A stretch of 9,770 nt of DNA from CAZUMW01 sp964621615. Its GTDB lineage: Bacteria; Desulfobacterota; WTBG01; CAIYCZ01; CAIRTM01. Position numbers and translations under genes: made by a program. The stretch is from assembly GCA_964621615.1 (NCBI GenBank), contig CAZUMW010000080.1:1-9770 (forward strand). The letters run 5' to 3'. The notes under the pieces are model-generated. The model had not been told where the DNA came from. It saw nothing but the letters and a program-made list of their open reading frames with translations, and made no database searches. This document shows, piece after piece, positions 1 through 7,095 of this stretch (position 1 is the first letter of the stretch; each line of letters begins with the position of its first letter).

Positions 1-55
1 GTTTCTAGCAGCAAATCATCTTATTGTCAATATTTAACGGACGTCCCCATATTTT
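1..55. repeat. 55-bp terminal inverted repeat, left copy
   Basis: The first 55 bases are the exact reverse complement of the last 55 bases (9716-9770); the match breaks at base 56. Read on the minus strand it runs GGGGACGTCC, an AT-rich spacer, then TTGACAATAA. The internal RAYT-associated ends at 8211-8244 and 8469-8496 share this layout: a G-rich block followed by TTGAC. In that orientation the element would extend leftward out of the window. It is probably the edge of a dispersed REP/RAYT-type repeat at which the contig stops. A true transposon terminus is a less likely alternative. Confidence 0.9.
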
Positions 56-321
56 TCCTCTCAGAGCTAAACGTTATGGCCTTATCGGTCGTTTACCATG
101 GCCCGAACCAAGGCAGTTAAGACTCCAGACCGACTTATTTGTAAAAAACTTTCACTGCCGTTTGAAATGACATCGGCAACACGCTTCATCGCTGCCTATT
201 GCCATAAGGCGCGCCAGCGCAAGCAATTTGCATCTCAGCCCCCAAAATGATAATATGCGCAGGAATCAGGGCCATTAGTTTGGGGCAGAACATAAGGCAG
301 ACCAACGGATTGCAGGGGCTG
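56..321. other. Non-coding region upstream of hsdM
   Basis: No convincing gene lies here. A 50-codon frame at 98-250 (+) has no ribosome binding site and no recognisable domain. The frame that opens at 247 is the hsdM frame read from an upstream ATG whose 25 extra residues are unlike the family. The region probably holds the hsdM promoter and leader and otherwise contains nothing I can name. Confidence 0.5.
227..254 (+). promoter_or_regulatory. Candidate sigma70 promoter of the R-M operon
   Basis: TTTGCA (227-232, 4 of 6 consensus bases) is separated by 16 bases from GATAAT (249-254, 5 of 6). An overlapping alternative pairs TTGCAT (228-233) with TAATAT (251-256) at 17 bases. Transcription would begin near 261 and give a leader of about 60 bases before the hsdM start at 322. 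It is the best-looking promoter in the only intergenic space upstream of the four-gene operon. The call rests on motif matching alone. Confidence 0.3.
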
Positions 322-1809
322 ATGTTTGAACAAACCTTCAAGAACATTGACGATGTGCTGTGGAAAGAGGCCGGATGCGCCACAGAGCTTGATTATACCG
401 AGCAGACCTCCTGGATGCTGTTTTTAAAATACCTGGATGATCTGGAACACGAGCGGTCCATGGAAGCCGGGCTTTTGGGCAAGTCCTATGAGTTTATCAT
501 AGAGGCCGGGTACCGCTGGTCAAGCTGGGCCGCGCCTCAAACGGCGGACGGCAGTTTTGACCATGACGCCGCACTTACCGGCGATGATCTGATTCTTTTC
601 GTAAACAACCGGCTGTTTCCTTATCTGCAAGGGTTTAAGGAGCGGGCCGCCAGCCCGGATACCATCGAATACAAGATCGGCGAGATTTTCGGCGAGATCC
701 GAAACAAGTTCCAGAGCGGCTACAGCCTGCGCGACGCCCTGGAGCTGATCGACAGCCTGAGCTTCCGCTCGCAGCAGGAAAAGCACGAGCTTTCTCACCT
801 GTATGAGGCCAAGATCCGGAATATGGGCAATGCCGGCCGGAACGGCGGCGAATACTATACCCCGCGGCCCCTTATCCGGGCCATGGTCCGGGTCACCCGC
901 CCGAAGATCGGTGAGCGCATCTATGACGGCGCCGCCGGATCCGCCGGGTTTTTGTGCGAGGCCCACGATTATCTGCGCTACGGGCCGAATGGCTATGACA
1001 ACGGCCATGGCAACGGCAGCCGCCTGTCCACCCAGGATCTGGATAGCCTGCAACACCGCACTTTCTACGCCAAGGAGAAAAAGAGCCTGCCCTATGTGAT
1101 CGGCATCATGAACATGATCCTCCATGGCATCGAGACCCCCAACATCGTGCACACCAACAGTCTCACGGAAAACATCAGCGACATCCAGGAAAAGGACCGC
1201 TTTGATGTCATCCTGGCCAATCCGCCGTTCGGCGGCAAGGAGCGCAAGGAGGTGCAGCAGAATTTTCCCATCAAGACCGGCGAGACGGCCTTTTTGTTCT
1301 TGCAGCACTTTATGAAATATTTAAAAGCCGGCGGCCGGGCCGCGGTGGTGATCAAAAACACCTTCCTGTCCAACTCGGACAACGCCTCCCGGGCGCTTCG
1401 CCGGGAGCTTCTGGAGACCTGCAACCTGCATACGGTGCTGGACTGTCCGGGCGGGACCTTTCTGGGCGCAGGCGTCAAGACCGTGGTGCTGTTTTTTGAA
1501 AAAGGCGCGGCCACCCGTAAAATCTGGTACTACCAGCTCCACCCCGGCCGCAGCCTGGGCAAGACCAACCCCTTGAATGACGAGGATTTAAAGGAGTTTG
1601 GGGAACTTCAGGCCGGTTTTTCCGATTCCGAGCAATCCTGGACCGTGGATGTCAATGACATTGATCCTGAGACGCTTGGTCTGTCGGTCAAAAATCCCAA
1701 CAAAGCCGAAGAAAGGCCGCTGCGTGAGCCTGAGGTGATCATAAACGAGATTCAGACCCTGGATAAGGAGAGCGAGGAGATTCTGGAAGAGATTCGGGGG
1801 ATGTTATGA
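322..1809 (+). CDS. hsdM: Type I restriction-modification DNA methyltransferase, M subunit
   Basis: This is the N6-adenine methyltransferase subunit; with HsdS it modifies adenines in a bipartite target site. The 495-aa product shows an HsdM_N-type helical domain (about residues 5-150), the GEYYTPRP segment (from 176), an AdoMet-binding motif I variant DGAAGSAGF (202-210) and catalytic motif IV NPPFGG (300-305). The start at 322 is chosen because MFEQTFKNIDDVLWKEAG is the usual family N-terminus and an AGGGG (314-318) precedes it, though the spacing is only 3 bases. An in-frame ATG at 247 adds 25 residues with no family resemblance. The length is typical and all key motifs are intact. The stop overlaps the hsdS start in ATGA (1806-1809), so the two are translationally coupled. 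Confidence 0.96.
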   Translation: MFEQTFKNIDDVLWKEAGCATELDYTEQTSWMLFLKYLDDLEHERSMEAGLLGKSYEFIIEAGYRWSSWAAPQTADGSFDHDAALTGDDLILFVNNRLFPYLQGFKERAASPDTIEYKIGEIFGEIRNKFQSGYSLRDALELIDSLSFRSQQEKHELSHLYEAKIRNMGNAGRNGGEYYTPRPLIRAMVRVTRPKIGERIYDGAAGSAGFLCEAHDYLRYGPNGYDNGHGNGSRLSTQDLDSLQHRTFYAKEKKSLPYVIGIMNMILHGIETPNIVHTNSLTENISDIQEKDRFDVILANPPFGGKERKEVQQNFPIKTGETAFLFLQHFMKYLKAGGRAAVVIKNTFLSNSDNASRALRRELLETCNLHTVLDCPGGTFLGAGVKTVVLFFEKGAATRKIWYYQLHPGRSLGKTNPLNDEDLKEFGELQAGFSDSEQSWTVDVNDIDPETLGLSVKNPNKAEERPLREPEVIINEIQTLDKESEEILEEIRGML

Positions 1810-3005
1810 GGGAAGGTTGGAAAACAGTCAAACTCGGTGAGGTGTGTTCTGTCATAGCAGGCCAGTCTCCAAAAGGAAGCGCTTATAATGACCAGGGCAA
1901 TGGGCTTCCTTTTTATCAGGGCAAGAAACATTTTGGGGAGATGTTCATCGGTGACCCGACAACTTGGACTACCCAGGTTACAAAAGAAGCATATCCCGGG
2001 GATATTCTGATGTCTGTCCGTGCACCGGTTGGTCCGATTAATTTCTCTACACAGCGAATATGCATTGGGCGAGGCCTTTCTGCCATTCGTGCAGGAGAAA
2101 TAATTGATCGTAAATATTTATTTTATAGCCTTCTTTTTAAACAAGATGAAATTAAAGGAAATGAAGGTGCAGTATTCGCGTCAATCAATAAAAAACAGAT
2201 TGAAAATATAGAGGTCCCACTTCCGCCCCTCCCCGAACAAAAACGCATCGTCGCCATTCTCGATGAAGCTTTCGCGGGAATCGAAAAGGCGGTTGCCAAC
2301 ACCGAAAAGAACCTCGCCAATGCCCGGGAGTTGTTTGAGAGCCGGCTGAACTCGATTTTTTCTGACCAAAGTCAAGACTGGACTAAAAAGCGGCTCAAAG
2401 ACATATGTGTAGATTATGGACGTGGAAAATCCAAACATCGTCCAAGAAACGCCCCAAAACTTTATGGCGGGAAATATCCCTTTATTCAGACAGGGGATGT
2501 GCGTAATTGTGATCGTATAATTAACAGGCACACAACCACATATAATGAAACCGGATTGGCCCAAAGCAAATTGTGGCCAAAAGGCACAATCTGTATAACA
2601 ATTGCTGCTAATATCGCGGAGTCAGGAATACTGGGGTTTGCTGCTTGCTTTCCTGATAGTATCATCGGATTAGTAGTGGATGAGTCTCAAGCGGATAATT
2701 CCTTTGTTGAATTTCTGCTCCAATCCCAAAAACTCGGTCTACAAAAAAAGGGGAAAGGAAGTGCGCAGGACAACATAAACCTTGCCACCTTCGAAACTGA
2801 ATATTTTCCTTTGCCTGATGTTAAAAGACAAAGGCAGATTGCTGAAATTCTTCAGGAGTTGGCGAATGCATCGCGGCAACTCGAATCCATCTACCACCAA
2901 AAACTCACCGCACTCGCCGAACTCAAACAATCCCTGCTGCAAAAAGCCTTTTCCGGGGAACTGACGGCAAACAAAAATAACAAGCTCAAAGAGGCTGCCG
3001 CATGA
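1806..3005 (+). CDS. hsdS: Type I restriction-modification specificity subunit S
   Basis: HsdS recognises the bipartite target and docks HsdM and HsdR. The 399-aa product has the standard layout. TRD1 covers about residues 1-138, and a first conserved helix begins at PLPPLPEQKRIVAILDEAF. TRD2 covers about 190-340, and a second helix begins around PLPDVKRQRQIAEILQELA and ends with KQSLLQKAFSGEL. Both TRDs are complete, so a full-length two-half specificity is expected; the target sequence cannot be read from the protein. The DNA of both TRDs (about 1830-2210 and 2400-2830) is visibly more AT-rich than the conserved helices and the neighbouring genes, as expected where TRDs are exchanged by recombination. 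It overlaps hsdM and the following gene by ATGA at each end. No simple-sequence tract suggesting phase variation is visible. Confidence 0.95.
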   Translation: MREGWKTVKLGEVCSVIAGQSPKGSAYNDQGNGLPFYQGKKHFGEMFIGDPTTWTTQVTKEAYPGDILMSVRAPVGPINFSTQRICIGRGLSAIRAGEIIDRKYLFYSLLFKQDEIKGNEGAVFASINKKQIENIEVPLPPLPEQKRIVAILDEAFAGIEKAVANTEKNLANARELFESRLNSIFSDQSQDWTKKRLKDICVDYGRGKSKHRPRNAPKLYGGKYPFIQTGDVRNCDRIINRHTTTYNETGLAQSKLWPKGTICITIAANIAESGILGFAACFPDSIIGLVVDESQADNSFVEFLLQSQKLGLQKKGKGSAQDNINLATFETEYFPLPDVKRQRQIAEILQELANASRQLESIYHQKLTALAELKQSLLQKAFSGELTANKNNKLKEAAA

Positions 3006-3010
3006 ATGAG
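2996..3010 (+). repeat. 15-bp direct repeat at the hsdS/rhuM-fic junction, copy 1
   Basis: TGCCGCATGAATGAG occurs here and again exactly at 4003-4017. It spans the hsdS stop (TGA 3003-3005) and the next start (ATG 3002-3004). Identity ends at both edges. The two copies bracket the rhuM/fic gene precisely. Confidence 0.9.
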
Positions 3011-4012
3011 GCCGCAGGCCAAAACGCTATTGTTATCTATCAGAACGCCGAGAAACCGGTTGAAGTTTGGCTTGATGCGGGTAGGGAAACCGTTTGGCTT
3101 AGTCAAAGTCAGATGGCGGAGGTTTTTGATACATCAACCGATAATATCGGCCTGCACCTCAAAAATATATATAGTGTCGGCGAGTTAGAGGAACCGGCAA
3201 CTACCGAGGAATCCTCGGTAGTTCGTCAGGAGGGCCGGCGCAGGGTAACGCGACAAATAAAGCATTACAATCTGGACGCTATCATTTCCGTGGGCTACCG
3301 GGTCAACTCCCGGCGCGCCGTGCAGTTCCGCCAGTGGGCCACTCGTGTGCTGCGCGAACACCTGATTCAGGGCTGGACGCTAAGCCGGCGCCGCTTTGAG
3401 GATAATGCCCGCGAACTTGAGGCCGCCATGGCGCTGGTGCGCAAGACGGCCCAAAGCCCGGAATTGAATACCGAGAGCGGGCGCGGATTGGTGGACATTG
3501 TTACCCGTTATACACAGACCTTCCTGCTGCTGCATCGATATGACGAAGGGCTGCTGGCAGAACCGAAAGCCCAGCCGGGGGGACAGCTGCCAACCTCTGA
3601 AGAGGCACGCGCGGCTTTGGCCGAGCTGAAAGCCGACATGGTGCAGCGCGGCACAGCGACAGAACTTTTCGCCCGGGAACGGGGGGATGGGCTTGATGCC
3701 TTGCTGGGCAATCTCGATCAAACCGTGTTCGGCGACTCGGCCTATCCAACGGTTGAATCCAAGGCGGCCCATTTGCTCTATTTTGTGGTCAAAAACCATC
3801 CGTTTATCGATGGCAACAAGCGCAGCGCGGCCTTTCTCTTTGTAGACTTTCTTCATCGCAACGGCCGGTTATTAAATGATCAGGGCGAGCAGGTGGTAAA
3901 TGACATTGGTCTTGCCGCCCTTACATTATTGGTGGCGGAGTCCGCTCCTGCAAACAAGGAAGTGATGATCCGCTTAATCATGAACATGCTTGCACAGGAA
4001 AATGCCGCATGA
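3002..4012 (+). CDS. RhuM-like / Fic-Doc fusion protein
   Basis: The 336-aa protein has a RhuM (virulence RhuM family)-like N-terminal region at about residues 12-115, with TVWLSQSQMAEVFDTS and HYNLDAIISVGYRVNSRRA. A C-terminal Fic/Doc domain carries HPFIDGNKR at 266-274. Fic enzymes usually transfer AMP and contain HxFx(D/E)GNGRxxR. Here the second GN position is followed by K and the distal Arg is Ala, closer to Doc (HxFxDANKR), which phosphorylates EF-Tu. A Doc-like phosphotransferase is therefore an inference, and AMPylation is not excluded. Proteins of this architecture are known beside type I R-M genes; their role there is not settled. The ATGA overlaps with hsdS (3002-3005) and hsdR (4009-4012) imply co-expression. 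No separate antitoxin is seen next to it. A 15-bp direct repeat flanks the gene and a 25-bp near-palindrome lies inside it. Confidence 0.9.
   Translation: MNEAAGQNAIVIYQNAEKPVEVWLDAGRETVWLSQSQMAEVFDTSTDNIGLHLKNIYSVGELEEPATTEESSVVRQEGRRRVTRQIKHYNLDAIISVGYRVNSRRAVQFRQWATRVLREHLIQGWTLSRRRFEDNARELEAAMALVRKTAQSPELNTESGRGLVDIVTRYTQTFLLLHRYDEGLLAEPKAQPGGQLPTSEEARAALAELKADMVQRGTATELFARERGDGLDALLGNLDQTVFGDSAYPTVESKAAHLLYFVVKNHPFIDGNKRSAAFLFVDFLHRNGRLLNDQGEQVVNDIGLAALTLLVAESAPANKEVMIRLIMNMLAQENAA
3199..3223. repeat. Near-perfect palindrome inside rhuM/fic
   Basis: AACTACCGAGGA (3199-3210) and TCCTCGGTAGTT (3212-3223) are perfect reverse complements around a single A. The sequence encodes part of the RhuM-like domain (residues about 66-74). 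A protein-binding site, a cruciform-prone site or chance are all possible. No function can be assigned. Confidence 0.8.
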
Positions 4013-4017
4013 ATGAG
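4003..4017 (+). repeat. 15-bp direct repeat at the rhuM-fic/hsdR junction, copy 2
   Basis: Exact copy of 2996-3010, spanning the rhuM/fic stop and the hsdR start. Recombination between the copies would remove 1007 bp and leave hsdS directly coupled to hsdR by the same ATGA, with both products unchanged. Confidence 0.9.
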
Positions 4018-6396
4018 TCTGAAACCCGCGCTGAACTGATCGACCCGGCCCTGCGTGACGCAGGCTGGGGAGTGGTGGACGGCAGCCGGGTGCGGCGGGA
4101 GATGATTGCGCCGGGGCGGCTTCAGGGCGGGGGAAAGCGGGCCCGGCCGGATATTGCCGATTATGTGCTGATGTATCAGGGCCAGAAACTGGCTGTGATC
4201 GAGGCCAAGCGCCGGGATCTGCCGGACACCGAGGGGCTTGCCCAGGCCAAGCGCTATGCCGAACTCTTGCAGGCGCGGTTTGCCTTGTCCACCAACGGCG
4301 ACGGCATTTACCGGGTAGACATGCACACCGGCGGGGAAGGCTATCTGGATGCCTATCCCACGCCGGATGAACTCTGGGCGGAAACCTTTGCCGGGACAAA
4401 TCTCTGGCGGGAGCGGTTCGGTCAGGTGCCGTTCGAGGACCGGGGCGGCTTCTGGCAGGCGCGGTATTACCAGCACAATGCCATCAACAAGGCCCTGGAG
4501 GCCATTGCCGCCGGCCAGGACCGGATTCTGCTGACCCTGGCCACCGGCACCGGCAAAACCGCCATTGCCTTTCAGATCGCCTGGAAACTGTTTCACGCCC
4601 GGTGGAGCCTGGCGGCAAGGGAATCCGGCGAGCCCGGCCGCCGGCCGCGGGTGCTGTTTCTGGCGGACCGCAATAACCTGGCCGACCAGGCCTTCAACGA
4701 TTTTTCGGCCTTTGCCGAGGATGCGCTGGTGCGCATTGACCCGGAGATCATCCGCAAAAAGGGCCGGGTGCCCAAAAACGGCAATATCTTCTTTACCATC
4801 TTCCAGACCTTTATGACCGGCCGGGACGCGGACGGCCTTCCTTCGCCCAGCTTCGGGGATTATCCGGCGGATTTTTTCGACTTTATCGTGATTGACGAAT
4901 GTCACCGGGGCGGGGCCAATGACGAGAGCAACTGGCGCGGCATCCTGGCGTATTTCAGCCCGGCGGTCCAGCTTGGCCTGACCGCCACGCCCAAGCGGCA
5001 GCATAACGTGGACACCTATGCCTACTTTGGCGAGCCGGTGTATGTCTACTCCTTAAAAGACGGCATCAATGACGGCTTTTTAACCCCGTTTAAGGTCAAA
5101 CAGATCGCCACCACCCTGGATGACTATGTCTATACCCCGGATGACCAGGTGATCGAGGGCGAAATCGAGGCGGGCCGCCGCTATACCGAGGATGACTTTA
5201 ACCGCGTGATCGAGATCCGCGAGCGCGAACGCTACCGGGTGCGGCTTTTCATGGATCAGATCGATTCCCGGGAAAAAACCCTTGTGTTCTGCGCCACCCA
5301 GGCGCACGCCCTGGCGGTGCGCGATCTGATCAACCAATTTAAGGCCAGCCGTGACCCCAACTACTGCGTGCGGGTGACCGCCAATGACGGCAAAGAGGGC
5401 GACCGGTTTCTTGCCATGTTCCGGGACAATGAAAAGACCATCCCCACCATTCTCACCACCTCGCAGAAGCTCTCCACCGGCGTGGATGCGCGCAATGTGC
5501 GAAATATTGTGCTTATGCGGCCGGTCAATACCATGATCGAGTTCAAGCAGATCATCGGCCGCGGCACCCGGCTGTTCGAGGGAAAAGACTATTTCACCAT
5601 CTATGATTTCGTGAAAGCCTACGAGCACTTCAGCGATCCGGAGTGGGACGGCGAGCCGCTGCCGCCCGAGCCGTGCTCGCGCTGCGGCAACATCCCCTGC
5701 ACCTGTGCAAAGGAACCCCCCGAGCCCTGCCAGAAGTGTGGCCAGATCCCGTGCATCTGCGAAAAAGAGCCGCCCGAGCCATGCCCGGTATGCGGCCAGC
5801 ACCCCTGCATCTGCCGGAAAAACCGAAAGGTAAAGGTGAAACTGGCAGACGGCAAGGAGCGCACCATCCAGCATATATCCGCCACCACCTTCTGGAGCCC
5901 GGACGGCAAGCCCATGTCCGCCGCTCAGTTTATCGAGCAGCTATTCGGCGATCTGCCCGAACTGTTTAAAGACGAAGACGAGCTGCGCGCACTGTGGATC
6001 CGGCCGGATACCCGCAAGGCTTTGCTCGACGGGCTGGCGGAAAAAGGCTACGGCACGGAGCAGCTGCGTGAGATCGGAAAATTGATCGAGGCAGAAAATT
6101 CAGACCTTTATGATGTTTTGGCCTATATCGCATTTGCCCTGCCCCCGGTCACCCGGGCCGAACGCGTGGAAACCCACCGGGCGGAAATTTTTAAGGGCCG
6201 CGATTACCGGCAGCAGGAATTTTTGAGCTTTGTCCTGGGTCATTACGTGGCCCGCGGGATAGAGGAATTGGATACCGCCAAGCTGCCGCAGTTGATTGAA
6301 CTCAAATACTACAGCGTCGGCGATGCAGTGGCCGAACTCGGGCCGCCGGACAACATCCGCGAGGTCTTTGTGGAGTTCCAGCAATACTTGTATTGA
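4009..6396 (+). CDS. hsdR: Type I restriction endonuclease, R subunit
   Basis: HsdR is the ATP-driven translocase and nuclease of the type I complex. The 795-aa product begins with a PD-(D/E)xK nuclease: RPD (D48), then IEAKR (E65, K67). SF2 helicase motifs follow: Walker A ATGTGKT (178-184), DECH (296-299), TATPKR (325-330) and motif VI QIIGRGTR (514-521). After the second RecA-like domain come three tandem Cys4 units (552-605). The C-terminal part (about 605-795) resembles the EcoEI R C-terminal type that contacts the rest of the complex. The length is typical for this shorter EcoEI-like (type IB-style) branch, and all catalytic residues seen are intact. The start at 4009 is set by the ATGA overlap with rhuM/fic. 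This is the last gene of the operon, and a hairpin follows its stop. Confidence 0.95.
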   Translation: MNESETRAELIDPALRDAGWGVVDGSRVRREMIAPGRLQGGGKRARPDIADYVLMYQGQKLAVIEAKRRDLPDTEGLAQAKRYAELLQARFALSTNGDGIYRVDMHTGGEGYLDAYPTPDELWAETFAGTNLWRERFGQVPFEDRGGFWQARYYQHNAINKALEAIAAGQDRILLTLATGTGKTAIAFQIAWKLFHARWSLAARESGEPGRRPRVLFLADRNNLADQAFNDFSAFAEDALVRIDPEIIRKKGRVPKNGNIFFTIFQTFMTGRDADGLPSPSFGDYPADFFDFIVIDECHRGGANDESNWRGILAYFSPAVQLGLTATPKRQHNVDTYAYFGEPVYVYSLKDGINDGFLTPFKVKQIATTLDDYVYTPDDQVIEGEIEAGRRYTEDDFNRVIEIRERERYRVRLFMDQIDSREKTLVFCATQAHALAVRDLINQFKASRDPNYCVRVTANDGKEGDRFLAMFRDNEKTIPTILTTSQKLSTGVDARNVRNIVLMRPVNTMIEFKQIIGRGTRLFEGKDYFTIYDFVKAYEHFSDPEWDGEPLPPEPCSRCGNIPCTCAKEPPEPCQKCGQIPCICEKEPPEPCPVCGQHPCICRKNRKVKVKLADGKERTIQHISATTFWSPDGKPMSAAQFIEQLFGDLPELFKDEDELRALWIRPDTRKALLDGLAEKGYGTEQLREIGKLIEAENSDLYDVLAYIAFALPPVTRAERVETHRAEIFKGRDYRQQEFLSFVLGHYVARGIEELDTAKLPQLIELKYYSVGDAVAELGPPDNIREVFVEFQQYLY
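5662..5823 (+). repeat. Three tandem Cys4 units within hsdR
   Basis: Three consecutive 54-bp units (5662-5715, 5716-5769, 5770-5823) each encode 18 residues of the form PPEPCxxCGxxPCxCxK. They give twelve cysteines at 556, 559, 564, 566, 574, 577, 582, 584, 592, 595, 600 and 602. The units differ at many silent and variable positions, so this is an old duplication held at protein level rather than recent slippage. Each unit could bind one zinc ion; that is inference from the spacing. They sit as a linker between the helicase core and the C-terminal domain. Confidence 0.85.
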
Positions 6397-6407
6397 TTTT
6401 TTTCAGC

Positions 6408-6442
6408 CTGTTCCGGGCCTCGTACCTCGCCGCCCGGAACAG
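6408..6442. terminator. GC-rich hairpin after hsdR, probable terminator
   Basis: CTGTTCCGGGC (6408-6418) pairs perfectly with GCCCGGAACAG (6432-6442), an 11-bp stem with a 13-base loop, 12 bases past the hsdR stop. The T-rich stretch that should follow on the + strand is weak and delayed (CCTTTTATT near 6456), so intrinsic termination may be inefficient. Confidence 0.5.
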
Positions 6443-6471
6443 CCCGTTATCGCCTTTTATTAAAAACGAAA

Positions 6472-6660
6472 ATGATTAATATAAGCAATAAAGCTGCCCA
6501 ACGGTTTGGTATAAAGCTGTTCACCGCCAGGCCGGGCGTATCCGTGACCGTGCGCCTGGATATCGAGGTGCAATCGCCGGAAGGCTTTGACGAAAACACC
6601 CAGCGCGCCGCTCGTGAAAACAGTTCTGCCTTGGGTTTTACAGAGTCCGAATTTGATTGA
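6472..6660 (+). pseudogene. Short remnant resembling the C-terminus of a DUF499-type ATPase
   Basis: This 62-codon frame has no Shine-Dalgarno sequence. The stretch PGVSVTVRLDIEVQSPEGFD followed by RAARENSSALGFTESEFD resembles the last 50 or so residues of large DUF499/AAA-type ATP-binding proteins. Those typically end with a beta strand, a 'P.G' turn, 'ENa.tL.F' and a short acidic tail. None of the ATPase body is present upstream, where the hsdR terminator lies instead. The parsimonious reading is the 3' stump of a deleted gene, perhaps another defence gene. The family match is from memory of the pattern and is moderate at best. A genuine small hypothetical protein is the alternative. Confidence 0.4.
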
Positions 6661-6694
6661 GCAACACGATAAAATGGTAGGACAAAACATATGT

Positions 6695-6731
6695 AATAAA
6701 AAAATTAACATATCATGTTAATTTTTTTATT
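6695..6731. promoter_or_regulatory. 17-bp AT-rich palindrome upstream of higB, candidate operator
   Basis: The 17-base arms 6695-6711 and 6715-6731 are perfect reverse complements with the 3-base loop ATC. The core TTAACAT-ATC-ATGTTAA is flanked by A7 and T7 runs. It ends 14 bases before the toxin start. HigA-type antitoxins commonly repress their own operon through such palindromes, so an operator is the preferred reading. The A-run/stem/T-run layout also allows a weak bidirectional terminator. No clear -35/-10 pair could be placed with confidence. Confidence 0.5.
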
Positions 6732-6745
6732 GCAATACGCGTAAA

Positions 6746-7081
6746 ATGGAAATATACTTTAAAACAAGACGGCTTGAAAAAATATGCAATAACCAGAAAG
6801 AGGCCATCAAAGCGTTTGGGCCGAAGATGGCAATAAAGCTACAACAGCGGTTGTTGGAATTGGGCGCTGCCAAGTCGTTGAATGATATTTTCAGACTGCC
6901 TCCGGCACGGCTTCACCTTCTTTCCGGAAAACGGAAAAACCAGTTCTCTGTCGATCTTGATCATCCTTTTCGGCTGTTGTTTATTCCCGCTAATGAACCA
7001 GTGCCGACATTGCCGGATGGCGGTTTGGATGTGAACAACATTACGGAAATTGAAATCATCGAAGTTACAGACACCCATTAA
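6746..7081 (+). CDS. higB: HigB-like toxin (RelE/ParE superfamily)
   Basis: The 111-aa protein resembles plasmid-maintenance killer proteins of the HigB group, which as a family cleave mRNA on the translating ribosome. Recognisable stretches are EIYFKTRRLEKICNN at the N-terminus, RLPPARLHLLSGKRKNQFSV in the middle and a final strand, EIEIIEVTDTH. HPFRLLFIPA precedes an acidic loop. The order is toxin first, then antitoxin 14 bases downstream, typical of higBA rather than relBE loci. No Shine-Dalgarno is visible before the ATG, so translation may be weak. The preceding palindrome is a plausible site for autorepression. Catalytic activity is inferred from family only. Confidence 0.85.
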   Translation: MEIYFKTRRLEKICNNQKEAIKAFGPKMAIKLQQRLLELGAAKSLNDIFRLPPARLHLLSGKRKNQFSVDLDHPFRLLFIPANEPVPTLPDGGLDVNNITEIEIIEVTDTH

Positions 7082-7095
7082 AGTAAGGGGCGATT

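Noticed and set aside
98..250. 50-codon basic open frame (MARTKAVKTPDRLICKK...) upstream of hsdM
   Set aside because: It has no Shine-Dalgarno, no recognisable family and overlaps the candidate promoter; too little to call a gene.
247..321. 25-residue N-terminal extension of HsdM from an ATG at 247
   Set aside because: The residues do not resemble the family, and the standard N-terminus MFEQTFKNIDD starts at 322; the candidate promoter also overlaps this region.
520..1308. 262-codon minus-strand open frame opposite hsdM
   Set aside because: Antisense shadow; the opposite strand encodes conserved methyltransferase motifs.
3880..5004. 374-codon open frame on the minus strand antisense to hsdR and the end of rhuM/fic
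   Set aside because: It is an open-frame shadow caused by GC-rich codon positions; the Pro/Gly-rich translation has no domain and lies opposite a well-supported gene.
5662..5823. 54-bp periodic sequence considered as a CRISPR-like or recent slippage repeat
   Set aside because: It is protein-level repetition in frame within hsdR, the units are diverged in DNA and there are no spacers.
5080..5874. 264-codon minus-strand open frame opposite hsdR
   Set aside because: Antisense shadow with no recognisable motif; the + strand here carries helicase motifs and the Cys4 repeats.
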